A stretch of DNA of 25,465 nt from JAAFIP01 sp043778205 (GCA_043778205.1 JAYWGO010000039.1:1-25465), one strand, 5' to 3'; counted from the stretch's first letter, positions 1-6,811 are shown. Notes: generated from the letters alone by a model not told the origin. A program made the numbers and translations.

Positions 1-1
1 G

Positions 2-73
2 ACGATGCTGGAGCAATCGCCTGAGCGCGTAATGGCCTACTTCCAGGACAAGCGGGTTCGTTATGCGGCTTAA
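2..73 (+). CDS. C-terminal end of an unidentified protein (partial)
   Basis: An open frame enters from the left edge and stops at TAA 71-73. It encodes about 23 residues ending in the basic, aromatic tail MAYFQDKRVRYAA. The family cannot be recognised from so short a piece. It converges on trmJ: the two stop codons share the palindrome TTAA at 70-73, so the genes overlap by four bases tail to tail. The alternative is that this is a chance open stretch. The codon usage looks normal and the adjacent opposing stop fits a real gene end. Confidence 0.45.
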   Translation, partial: TMLEQSPERVMAYFQDKRVRYAA

Positions 74-1008
74 TACTTCACAGGGCCGGAGCAATAGGCT
101 GTGGGGGCTGGTGGGTGTGAGGGTACGCGGCTTGGGGTGTGGGATTGGCTTTGCACTGCAGCTGGCAGCGGTGTGCTGGTCACGTTGTAATTGGGCGGTG
201 TGGACAACAGTAGAGTTTTGGCCACGCCGCGCAGGATATGCACCTCTTCCTCGCGCAGGGCAGCGCGGTTGAGCAGTGCGTTCAGCCGGGGCAGTAGCTT
301 TTTAGGGGCTGCAGGGTCTAGGTAGCCCAGGTGTACCAAGGCAAGTTCTAGGTGGCTTAGCAGGCCGCTGATGGCGCGTGCGTCAGCCAGCTCGGCAGGT
401 TTGCCTGCATCTTGCACGGCGTAGCCGCCCAGGGCTTGGCGCCATTCGTAGGCCACCAGTTGCACGGCGCTGGCCAGGTTGAGCGAACCGAACTGCGGGT
501 TGGTGGGAATGCTCAAGGCGGCGTGGCAGCGGTACACGTCTTCGTTGTGCATGCCAAAACGCTCTGAACCAAAGAGAAAGGCCATGCGGGGAAGTGCCGG
601 TCTGGCCACTGGGGCTGGGGCAGTGGCTGCAGCTTCTTTAAGGGCACTTTTAAGTGCCAAATCAGCCTCTCGACCAAGGAAATGCTGCACGGGCAGCTCT
701 TTATTTAATAGCATGTTGAAATAGGCACGCACCGCATAGGTGGGCGGGCCAAAGTCACGCGGGGTCATGGCGGTGGCGCACAGGTGGTCTACGCCGTCTA
801 GTGCTTCGTCTAAAGTGTCTACCACACGGGTTTTGGCCAGCACATCGTTAGCCCCGCTGGCGCGCTGGATGGTTTCTTCGCGACGCAGCACATTGGCCCA
901 GCGCGGGGCCACCAGCACCATGTCGTCAAAACCCATGACCTTGAGCGCGCGGGCGGCTGCGCCTACGTTGCCCGCGTGGGAGGTGCTAATAAGGATGAAA
1001 CGGGCCAT
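70..1008 (-). CDS. trmJ: tRNA/rRNA methyltransferase of the TrmJ/SpoU type
   Basis: This is an SPOUT-class, SAM-dependent 2'-O-methyltransferase of 312 residues. TrmJ methylates the ribose at position 32 of certain tRNAs. The N-terminus MARFILISTSHAGNVGAAARA, the FLFGSERFGM motif at about 144-153 and IPTNPQFGSLNLASA at about 167-181 are the conserved knot and cofactor segments. The ATG at 1008 is chosen because homology begins there; 55 more in-frame codons upstream have no family similarity and overlap the preceding gene. No good ribosome binding site is visible. It is probably the last gene of the minus-strand unit, 50 bases after the deacetylase-like gene. Residues about 99-140 look like an insertion relative to the compact E. 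coli enzyme, and residues 99-117 are encoded antisense by the interspersed repeat. A proline-rich tail of about 35 residues ends the protein. Confidence 0.9.
   Translation of the reverse strand: MARFILISTSHAGNVGAAARALKVMGFDDMVLVAPRWANVLRREETIQRASGANDVLAKTRVVDTLDEALDGVDHLCATAMTPRDFGPPTYAVRAYFNMLLNKELPVQHFLGREADLALKSALKEAAATAPAPVARPALPRMAFLFGSERFGMHNEDVYRCHAALSIPTNPQFGSLNLASAVQLVAYEWRQALGGYAVQDAGKPAELADARAISGLLSHLELALVHLGYLDPAAPKKLLPRLNALLNRAALREEEVHILRGVAKTLLLSTPPNYNVTSTPLPAAVQSQSHTPSRVPSHPPAPTAYCSGPVKY
659..712 (+). repeat. Interspersed coding-region repeat, copy 1 (inside trmJ, antisense)
   Basis: The core at 675-698 is CAAGGAAATGCTGCAC, GG, GCAGCT. It is flanked upstream by an AAATCAGCCTCTCGAC segment and downstream by a TTTAATAGC segment that match the other three copies (2921-2976, 22032-22085, 23185-23238). 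The repeat runs on the plus strand whereas trmJ is on the minus strand, so here it is read in antisense. A 7-bp inverted repeat (GGCACTT/AAGTGCC, 643-658, 2-nt loop) sits immediately before it. Confidence 0.8.
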
Positions 1009-1058
1009 ACAAAGACAGGTGGCAGGTGGCAGGTGCGCAGCGCCAGGCTGGGCTGCGC

Positions 1059-1943
1059 TTAAGGGTGCGCAGCTATCCAAGCGGTGTAGCTTGGGTGGTG
1101 GCGCAGGGTGGTAAAGCAAAAGCCTTTTTCTTTGAGCCCCACAATCAACGGCTCTAGCACGCTGGTGGGCCACGGGTCTTGGCGTTTATGGCTGCCTAGC
1201 TGGGCGCTAAGTACGTCGCCTGCACTGATACTTGCCAGCGCTTTTTTAACCAGTGCGTCGCTGCTGGCGCGCTCGCTGGATGCGCTGTCGCCTAGCAAGC
1301 CTGCTCTGGTATAGCTGGCATGCTGGTAGCCGCAAGCCTGGGCGGCAGCGTTAAGCTTGGCTGACGGCGTGCCACTGGGGCTGTGCCACAGCGGCAGGGC
1401 TTTTTTGGTGGTGAACTCTTCAATCCGCTCGCGCGCCTGGGTAATTTGGTCGCAGTACTTTTTAGGCTCCCAGGTAAAGCTGCGGCCTGCCAGTGCACCC
1501 GCACCGGGCTGCACTACAAACTGCGGCGCAATGCCCTTGACATCGCCTTTGAAAGCGACATGGTCCCAGGTGAGGGAGGCAAAGTCATGCCCCTCTTGGC
1601 CGCGCTGGGCCCAAAACTTTTGGCCCCATTCAAAGCTCATGGCCCCTTTGCCGTCGTTAGCGGCTTCGTTGGCCACAAAAAAGGTGGCTTTGACTTGGTG
1701 TTTATTAAGCACCTCGGCCAACAGCGGGGCTGTGTCCATAGCGCCCGTCTCTAGCGTAAGGTACAGCGGCTTGTCGCAGGTGGGTGCGGGGGCAATGGGC
1801 GGCGGTGGCGGTCCTTTGGGGGCGGCTTTTTTGCCAAACCACTGGGCGCTGGCAGCAAGCGGCACCGCGCACAGTGCCGCAGCTAGCGTAAGGCAGGCCA
1901 AGGCCCGCAAGGGGTTTGTCACAGTACTTATCACAGCGTGCAC
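1059..1943 (-). CDS. Secreted polysaccharide-deacetylase-like protein, probably catalytically inactive
   Basis: A 294-residue protein with a signal peptide (hydrophobic about 12-33, cleavage near ASA-QW) followed by a proline-rich linker (44-54) and a NodB-like fold (about 58-285). The fold is suggested by YLTLETG then KATFFVANE, GHDFASLTWDH and LWHSPSG, which occupy the places of the TFDDG, GHEIGNHTWSH and RPPYG motifs. The catalytic/metal Asp pair (TFDDG becomes TLETG), the first metal His (NHT becomes SLT) and the Arg of motif 3 are all missing, so hydrolase activity is doubtful. The start is GTG at 1943, nine bases after the DUF349 stop; GTG at 1934 has better spacing to an upstream AGGGTG and is a real alternative. 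The gene lies between the DUF349 gene and trmJ in one probable operon. A role in envelope carbohydrate binding is only inference. Confidence 0.8.
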   Translation of the reverse strand: MHAVISTVTNPLRALACLTLAAALCAVPLAASAQWFGKKAAPKGPPPPPIAPAPTCDKPLYLTLETGAMDTAPLLAEVLNKHQVKATFFVANEAANDGKGAMSFEWGQKFWAQRGQEGHDFASLTWDHVAFKGDVKGIAPQFVVQPGAGALAGRSFTWEPKKYCDQITQARERIEEFTTKKALPLWHSPSGTPSAKLNAAAQACGYQHASYTRAGLLGDSASSERASSDALVKKALASISAGDVLSAQLGSHKRQDPWPTSVLEPLIVGLKEKGFCFTTLRHHPSYTAWIAAHP

Positions 1944-1952
1944 ACCCTGAAT

Positions 1953-4916
1953 TTAGCCCAAGAAGGTTTTTAAAGCGGCTTGCAAACGCTTGGCACTGGC
2001 TACGTTGTAGGCGGTAGACAGCACGGCTGTAGTGTCCAGCGCCCAGGTGTCGGCCGGGGCTGGGTCGTTGCGCTTGGTCAGCAGCTGCAGTTGCAGCATG
2101 CGCCGGGCGCTGATGTGCTCGGCCGGGGTGGGCACTTCGGCGGCCATCTCTATGCGCAGCAGGGCCGTGGCGGCATCGCCGGTGGCAGGCTTGGCTACGG
2201 CTTGCGACCAGGCAGCACGGGCAGCGGCGCTCACTGACTTGCCCAGGTCTTTGGGCACGGCATCAGCATTGCGCTGCTCCCAGGCGCTGAGCAAGCCGGT
2301 GAGGGATTCGCCATGGGCTTGGGCGGCCAGCTTTTTAAGGGCCATTTGCGCGCGGTCTAGCGCGTCGCGCTGGGCGTAGAAGGCAGTGTTGGACAAGCGC
2401 GGGCCACGCTCTTGTGCACCGAAGCCTGTTGCATCACCGCGTGGGTCACCGCGTTGATCACCGCGTTGATCACCGCGGCCTTCAAAGCGTCCGCCGCGTG
2501 CGTCGCCGTCACGGCCGGGGGCACCTGGGCGGCCGGGGGCGCCTGTGCGTCCAGCGCCGGGGCCGCGGTCGTTGCGGTCGCCGGGTTTGCCACCCTTTTT
2601 GTCGCCAAAGCGGCCCGCTTGGGCAGGCTCTGTGCGCTTGCCGCCGGGGCGGTCGTCGCCGCCGCGCTGGGCGATGACGGGTTTGGCCACTTTCACCGGG
2701 GCTGGGGCTTGCGCAGGGGCTTGTGCAGATGCGGCAGCAGCCTCGGTGGAAGCAGCTTCAGCAGCGTCGGCAGGGGTGTCTGTTGCGCCGTCTATTGCGC
2801 CATCAGTTGCACTGCTGGTGCTGGCTTCCATAGCCTCGCCCGCAGCGGTTTCGCCAGACACAGGCAGCGCCGCGTCGGCTGCACTGTCTGCACCAGTGGC
2901 AGCATCAGTGGCAGCACCAGTTGCTACAGTATCAATAGCTGCTTGTGCAGTATTTCCTTGGGCAATAGGCTTATTTAGCTCTTTATTACCAGCCAGCCCC
3001 GGTGCTGCAGCAGCCGCCTGTTGGCCGCGCCCTGCAGCTTCTACCGCCGCAATGGCAGCGCGAATTTTTTGTACATCGCCGCTGGCATTGGCTGCGTCCA
3101 GCGCTTTGACTGCCTCTAGTACTGCTTTGTCGTGCACGCTGGTGGCTGCAGCGGCTTGCTCACGTTCAGCGCCTTTGCGGTTAAAGGCATCGTCAATAGG
3201 TTTGCGAAACGCGTCCCACAGTTTTTGCTCTTGCTTGCGCTCTACTGGCACGCTTTGCGCCTCCAGCTGCCAGCGCTGCTGCAGGGCTTTTACCGCGTCA
3301 ATGCGCATAACGGGCGCTGCGCCGAGCACATTGGCCTCTTCGATCATGGCACTGCGGCGCGCCAGGCTGGCGGTTTGCGCAGCCTCTAGCGGGGCGTGGG
3401 CGGCTTTTACAGCGGCTTTGTACAGCGGCTGCAGCTCGGCAAAGGTTTTCTCGCCCACATGGCCACCGTTGCGCCAATGGTCGCTGATGTTAAACAGCTC
3501 ACGGTTGACCTCTTTCCAGTCGGTGCGGCTGGCGTTGGCCAGCGTCCAGGCGTTAATTTGCTCAATCAGCGCCAAGCGTTGGGCTTTGTGCGCGCCCTCC
3601 TCGGCTTTGACTTTTTCTAGCCATTCTTCCACCAGTTTGTAGGCTTCGTTGCAGGCATCGTCAAAACGCTTCCACATACCGTGGTTGGGCACGCCGCCCT
3701 GGTCGGTTTGCTTCCACGCATCGCGCAGGTTGCGCACGGCTTCTTGCTGTTTGCGGCCACCCAGTGGCTTGGCCACCAAAGCCAGGGCGTGCTGGGTCAG
3801 CTCTTCTCGAATTTGGTTGGCGCGCCAGCGCTGCCAGCCCTCTAGCTCGCCGGCTGCGCCCAAGGCGTGCTGGGCGGCTGCGTCTAGCCGGTCACCAATG
3901 TTGGCACCGTGTTCTTTCAGTGCTGCGCGCACCGCATTGGCTGCGCCTACGCTGGCTTTGCCATGGCCTTCCTGCAGTTCATGCTCTAGTTTGGCCAGCA
4001 AATCGCGCACGATGGTGGTGGACGCAGAGCGTACTTCAGGGTCAATCTTGGGGCGGGCAGATTTTTCGGCGCGCTCGGGTTTGGGCAAAGCCTCACCGCG
4101 TGCTACACGAATTTGCTCGGCCCACACGGGCACGGCAGGCAGTGGCGCGCTGGCATCGCTGCCTGCCGCTACGGCTTGGGCCAAGGCGGCTTGAAAAGCG
4201 TCCCACAGGGTGAGCAACTGCGCCTTGGCACTGTCTAGCTGGGGGGCAAATTTAGCATCAACGCTGGGCCAATGGGCATCTGTTGCCATGGCTTCGGCCT
4301 GGGTTTGCCACAAAGTCACATCAGCGCGCAGCACCTCCCACACGCCTTGGGCATCCAGCCAGGGCTTGGTAGACAGCACTTCAATGCGCTGGGCCATCAG
4401 CAAGGCGGCCTCGCGCTGCACCTGGGCGCGGTGCTGCAGGTCTTCTATCAGTTTGACACGCTCGGCCAACTGGGTTTTGACGCTGGCCAGTGGCTCTTTA
4501 GACAGCGGTGCACCCGCTTTGGCCGCATCGCGCTGCCAGCCCAAGGCGTCGGCAATATTGAGCTTGCTGCCAGAGAGTAAGGCATGGGCTTTCTCGGCCC
4601 ATTCAGCGGCAATATGCTCTGAAGCGCTGGCACGCTTTAGCTCGTCAAGCTTTTCTCGCAGGGGCTTGGCAGCACCTTTGTCGCGTCCGCTGAGCTCTTT
4701 GAACACCTGCTGCATCTGCTCAGCGCTAGGGCTGCTGGCCAGCCACTCGCGCACTTTGGCCGCGCGGTCGCCCGAGGTGGGGGCACTAAAAGCACCGCCC
4801 GTGAGCTTGTCTAGTGGGTGGGCGGTTTTAGCCTCGGCTTTGGCGGCAGCGGCGGTTTGGGAGGTAGAGGTATCAGGCACGGCAGGTTCGGTAGATTTTT
4901 TTAGGAAGCTCAGCAT
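1953..4916 (-). CDS. DUF349 domain-containing protein with RG/GRD-rich region
   Basis: A 987-residue predicted cytoplasmic protein with no signal or membrane segment. It is largely alpha-helical, with several DUF349-type repeats. These are marked by Trp-rich segments such as WKQTDQGGVP...MWKRFDDACNEAYK (about 402-425), TDWKEVNRELFNISDHWRNGG, and LQQRWQ...LWDAFRKPIDDAFNRK (about 545-580). An Ala-rich acidic linker (about 640-745) is followed by a Gly/Arg/Asp-rich disordered stretch (about 750-840, including RGDQRGDQRGDPRGD) and a helical C-terminus. RG-rich stretches often bind RNA, but a function is not established for the family and none is asserted here. The ATG at 4916 is chosen because MLSFLKK starts the conserved region; the open frame continues 128 codons upstream through a terminator hairpin and is not credible. 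Residues 647-666 derive from the interspersed repeat. Confidence 0.85.
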   Translation of the reverse strand: MLSFLKKSTEPAVPDTSTSQTAAAAKAEAKTAHPLDKLTGGAFSAPTSGDRAAKVREWLASSPSAEQMQQVFKELSGRDKGAAKPLREKLDELKRASASEHIAAEWAEKAHALLSGSKLNIADALGWQRDAAKAGAPLSKEPLASVKTQLAERVKLIEDLQHRAQVQREAALLMAQRIEVLSTKPWLDAQGVWEVLRADVTLWQTQAEAMATDAHWPSVDAKFAPQLDSAKAQLLTLWDAFQAALAQAVAAGSDASAPLPAVPVWAEQIRVARGEALPKPERAEKSARPKIDPEVRSASTTIVRDLLAKLEHELQEGHGKASVGAANAVRAALKEHGANIGDRLDAAAQHALGAAGELEGWQRWRANQIREELTQHALALVAKPLGGRKQQEAVRNLRDAWKQTDQGGVPNHGMWKRFDDACNEAYKLVEEWLEKVKAEEGAHKAQRLALIEQINAWTLANASRTDWKEVNRELFNISDHWRNGGHVGEKTFAELQPLYKAAVKAAHAPLEAAQTASLARRSAMIEEANVLGAAPVMRIDAVKALQQRWQLEAQSVPVERKQEQKLWDAFRKPIDDAFNRKGAEREQAAAATSVHDKAVLEAVKALDAANASGDVQKIRAAIAAVEAAGRGQQAAAAAPGLAGNKELNKPIAQGNTAQAAIDTVATGAATDAATGADSAADAALPVSGETAAGEAMEASTSSATDGAIDGATDTPADAAEAASTEAAAASAQAPAQAPAPVKVAKPVIAQRGGDDRPGGKRTEPAQAGRFGDKKGGKPGDRNDRGPGAGRTGAPGRPGAPGRDGDARGGRFEGRGDQRGDQRGDPRGDATGFGAQERGPRLSNTAFYAQRDALDRAQMALKKLAAQAHGESLTGLLSAWEQRNADAVPKDLGKSVSAAARAAWSQAVAKPATGDAATALLRIEMAAEVPTPAEHISARRMLQLQLLTKRNDPAPADTWALDTTAVLSTAYNVASAKRLQAALKTFLG
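2430..2480 (-). repeat. 12-bp tandem repeat encoding RGDQ units
   Basis: A short tandem array with period 12 on the plus-strand text (TCACCGCGTTGA units) encodes successive RGDQ/RGDP tetrapeptides on the minus strand inside the RG-rich region of the DUF349 protein. Such arrays commonly change copy number by slippage without breaking the frame. Confidence 0.75.
2921..2976 (-). repeat. Interspersed coding-region repeat, copy 2 (inside the DUF349 gene, sense)
   Basis: Read on the minus strand, the core at 2960-2937 is CAAGGAAATACTGCAC, AA, GCAGCT. It is preceded by AAATAAGCCTATTGCC and followed by ATTGATACTGTAGC. It encodes AQGNTAQAAIDTVA, nearly the same peptide as the tolR copy (TQGNAAQAAISTVA), although the two proteins are unrelated. 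Confidence 0.85.
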
Positions 4917-5099
4917 AGGGTAGTTCAGTGACTTGTGGCAACTGTTAGTAATTAGGCGGCCCACGCGCAGCGCTGCCGAATCGCGTATTTTCGCTGGTTT
5001 TAGGCCATATAGTGCAGCCTGCGGCGCAACAAACTGCACCAGCAGCAGCCAAAGGCACCGTGCGTGGGGATTTGCAGACGATTTACAGATGCTGTATCT

Positions 5100-5148
5100 G
5101 GCAAAAGAAAGCCCGGAAGGCAGTCTGATGACTACGCCTTCCGGGCTT
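5100..5148 (-). terminator. Strong intrinsic terminator on the minus strand
   Basis: A perfect 13-bp inverted repeat pairs AAGCCCGGAAGGC (5109-5121) with its complement (5136-5148). Inside it AGTC/GACT pair around an ATCA tetraloop, leaving a 2-nt bulge. Read on the minus strand the stem is followed at once by TCTTTTGCC, a U-rich tract. It lies about 190 bases upstream of the DUF349 start, so it ends a separate transcript or attenuates a DUF349 leader. Confidence 0.75.
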
Positions 5149-5265
5149 GGCGGGCTCAGCCTAGCTGCATGCCGCCTGGGGTCGCGATCAGCGGAGGTTT
5201 CACGTCCGTTGCCGCAGTAGAGCGCAATGGATTGCCCTCTTGAGAATGCCAGAGAGTGTCTGACA
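5107..5265 (-). ncRNA. Candidate small RNA or terminated leader RNA, about 160 nt
   Basis: A minus-strand transcript is predicted between a promoter-like pair (5272-5300) and the strong terminator (5100-5148). It contains no convincing reading frame but has several local hairpins, for example GGCGG/CCGCC around 5149-5177. A TCTGGCA segment near its 5' end is complementary to TGCCAGA just past the terminator. It was compared from memory with 6S RNA, the signal recognition particle RNA, tmRNA and common riboswitch signatures, and no match was found. It could be a free sRNA or an attenuated leader of the DUF349 operon. Confidence 0.4.
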
Positions 5266-5271
5266 ATGTTT

Positions 5272-5300
5272 AATATACGCCTGTGCAACGGGCAATACAA
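5272..5300 (-). promoter_or_regulatory. Putative sigma70 promoter for the minus-strand RNA
   Basis: On the minus strand a -10 box TATATT (5277-5272) lies 17 bases downstream of a weak -35 TTGTAT (5300-5295). The expected transcription start is near 5265. The -10 matches five of six consensus bases; the -35 is poor. Confidence 0.4.
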
Positions 5301-5464
5301 ACATTAGTTTGTGTGCAAACGTTAGGCCGAAATCGACCCTTGGCTTTTTAAGCTTGTCTCCCTAAGCCCTTCTTTTTTCGCGCCCAAACCCTAGAAAACG
5401 CCAAAAATCTCACGATTAGCCTCAAAATTAGCATTAAAAGTAATAATAAATAGATTTAATATGC

Positions 5465-5494
5465 TTGACCGTGTATTTAAACCGCCCCTACAAT
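5465..5494 (+). promoter_or_regulatory. Sigma70-type promoter for the lytic transglycosylase gene
   Basis: TTGACC (5465-5470) and TACAAT (5489-5494) are separated by 18 bases and preceded by a very AT-rich tract (about 5410-5465) resembling an UP element. Each box matches five of six consensus bases. A start near 5501 gives a leader of about 228 nt before the ATG at 5729. This gap also carries the minus-strand RNA; no other gene is seen in 4917-5728. Confidence 0.65.
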
Positions 5495-5590
5495 CCGCTT
5501 GTATTCAAAAACCACGGGCTAACCCTTGACTCCAAAGAGCAAGCAGCCTGTTCGTCTGCCCAAGTAGGTAGGGCGTCGTTGGGATGGTGT

Positions 5591-5668
5591 TGCGCTTGCA
5601 TAAAAACAAAAGCATAGCGCAGCAAACGATGCCAGTGTTTCCAATCCAAACGAGGAGCTGCTCCTTGG
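5591..5668 (+). promoter_or_regulatory. Structured 5' leader of the lytic transglycosylase mRNA
   Basis: Two hairpins lie in the leader. The first pairs TGCGCT-TGC (5591-5599) with GCA-T-AGCGCA (5612-5621) around an A-rich loop. The second pairs AGGAG (5653-5657) with CTCCT (5661-5665), strengthened by flanking CCA/TGG. Neither is followed by a T tract, so they are not clear terminators. No known riboswitch was recognised. Confidence 0.35.
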
Positions 5669-5728
5669 CCCACGCGCAGCAATGCGGCGTGCGCTAGGCC
5701 AACAGCCCCGCGCGTAGAAAGGCGTGAT

Positions 5729-6562
5729 ATGAACGTGATAAGCAAAATAGGCAATGGCCTGCGAACTTTCGCAGGCGATGTAGCCCAAGGATTTTTTGAG
5801 ATTGCCCACAACGGGTTTGCCATGATGGGCTTGGTACTGGCTTTTGTCAGCCTGACCTTGATCGCAAAACCTGAACTGCGCGTGCAGAGCGAAACTGCCC
5901 TTATGGGCTGGCTGCAGGCACGCCAACCAGTAGCCGTGGTTGACAACTCGGCACTGGAAGCTGAGCCCGAAGCCATTGACCGCGCTACCGCAGCCAACCC
6001 TAAAGACCTGCCCAAACAGCAAGCCGCTGTAGCCTACTGGTTGAGCAAAAAATACCGTGTAGCACCAGAGCCTGTGTCAGCCCTGGTGGCCGAGGCGTTT
6101 GAAGTAGGCTCCAAGGTCAAGATTGACCCGACCCTGATTTTGGCGGTTATGGCCATCGAGTCTGGCTTTAACCCATTTGCCCAAAGCCCCGTAGGCGCAC
6201 AGGGCCTGATGCAGGTCATGACCAATATCCACAGCGACAAATACGACGGTTTTGGCGGCAAATTTGCTGCCTTTGACCCCGTAACCAACCTGCGCGTAGG
6301 CGTGAAGGTGCTGCAAGACTGCATCGCCCGTGCAGGCTCGGTGGAAGGCGGCCTGCGCCAGTACGTGGGCGCTACCAGCGATGCCACCGAGGGCGGCTAC
6401 ACCGCCAAGGTAATGGCCGAGTACAACCGTTTGCGCGCTGTTGCAGGCGGTCAGGCCATGCCTACCATCGTGCCAGCAGCCCCAGTGACCATTCCTGTAC
6501 TAGCTCCTGTGGCCCCCAAGGACAATATTGAAGACAAAATAGCCTCTTTGGCAAACTCTTAA
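5729..6562 (+). CDS. Membrane-anchored lytic transglycosylase, SLT domain
   Basis: A 277-residue protein cleaving the MurNAc-GlcNAc bond of peptidoglycan to give anhydro-muropeptides. One membrane segment (about 28-46) would place the rest in the periplasm. The SLT/lysozyme-like domain spans about 105-240 and shows the expected motifs: catalytic Glu144 in AIESGFNPFAQSP, GAQGLMQVM (157-164), and a late Tyr-Asn pair in MAEYNRL (229-235). The tail is proline/valine-rich. The start ATG at 5729 has an AAAGG just upstream, and the membrane segment follows at the right distance. It stands alone between its own promoter and the glyA riboswitch. The last coding bases (6535-6551, AAATAGCCTCTTTGGC) resemble the 5' arm of the interspersed repeat, possibly by chance. 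Confidence 0.88.
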   Translation: MNVISKIGNGLRTFAGDVAQGFFEIAHNGFAMMGLVLAFVSLTLIAKPELRVQSETALMGWLQARQPVAVVDNSALEAEPEAIDRATAANPKDLPKQQAAVAYWLSKKYRVAPEPVSALVAEAFEVGSKVKIDPTLILAVMAIESGFNPFAQSPVGAQGLMQVMTNIHSDKYDGFGGKFAAFDPVTNLRVGVKVLQDCIARAGSVEGGLRQYVGATSDATEGGYTAKVMAEYNRLRAVAGGQAMPTIVPAAPVTIPVLAPVAPKDNIEDKIASLANS

Positions 6563-6573
6563 AGTCCAGCTCG

Positions 6574-6756
6574 GGTACACTTGGCCTGTACGCAACTGGC
6601 GATAGGCGCTGACCCTTCTAGCAAGGCCTCCTTGCAAGCATCTTTACCCCAAAGATCTTAAGGATTTCAGCGCCGACGTGGGCCACCACTAGGGAGCGTG
6701 CCGCAGCACAAAGCCATTAGGCCACATGCTGCGATTTAGCCGTTCGCCTGGGCAGC
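6574..6756 (+). promoter_or_regulatory. ZTP riboswitch (pfl motif) upstream of glyA
   Basis: The leader carries the three conserved blocks of the pfl/ZTP aptamer in order: ACTGGCG (6595-6601), CCACTAGGGAGCG (6686-6698) and CGCCTGGGCA (6745-6754). Predicted helices support the fold: GTACA/TGTAC (6575-6579 with 6087-free partner at 6587-6591), GGCGCTGA/TCAGCGCC (6605-6612 with 6667-6674), GCAAGG/CCTTGC (6621-6635), and a variable arm GCAGCA/TGCTGC (6703-6708 with 6727-6732) with an inner GCC/GGC stem. ZTP riboswitches sense ZTP/ZMP, a sign of low 10-formyl-tetrahydrofolate, and are known upstream of folate and purine genes, including glyA. ZTP would be expected to turn glyA on. Confidence 0.85.
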
Positions 6757-6770
6757 CTCTTTTGAAGAGG
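6756..6770 (+). promoter_or_regulatory. Expression-platform hairpin after the ZTP aptamer
   Basis: CCTCTT (6756-6761) pairs with AAGAGG (6765-6770) around a TTG loop directly after the aptamer's last conserved block. Only a poor T tract (ATTCCTTTGA) follows. It could be a weak terminator or part of a translational switch; the sequence does not decide. Confidence 0.4.
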
Positions 6771-6811
6771 ACATTCCTTTGACTTGCCCCTACCCTTAGG
6801 ACTGCCACGCC

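Noticed and set aside
2545..3642. Long plus-strand open frame opposite the DUF349 gene
   Set aside because: It is rich in Ala, Ser and Cys with no recognisable domain, and is the typical antisense shadow of a GC-rich gene.
5107..5265. 6S RNA, SRP RNA or tmRNA identity for the minus-strand RNA
   Set aside because: The characteristic conserved segments of these RNAs, as remembered, are not found; left unassigned.
4917..5300. In-frame upstream extension of the DUF349 gene
   Set aside because: It would be translated through a strong terminator hairpin and has no family similarity; MLSFLKK at 4916 is a better start.
5652..5668. AGCTGCTCCTTGG in the leader as a repeat copy
   Set aside because: Only a short stretch resembles the repeat core complement and the spacing is wrong; it is explained by the AGGAG/CTCCT hairpin.
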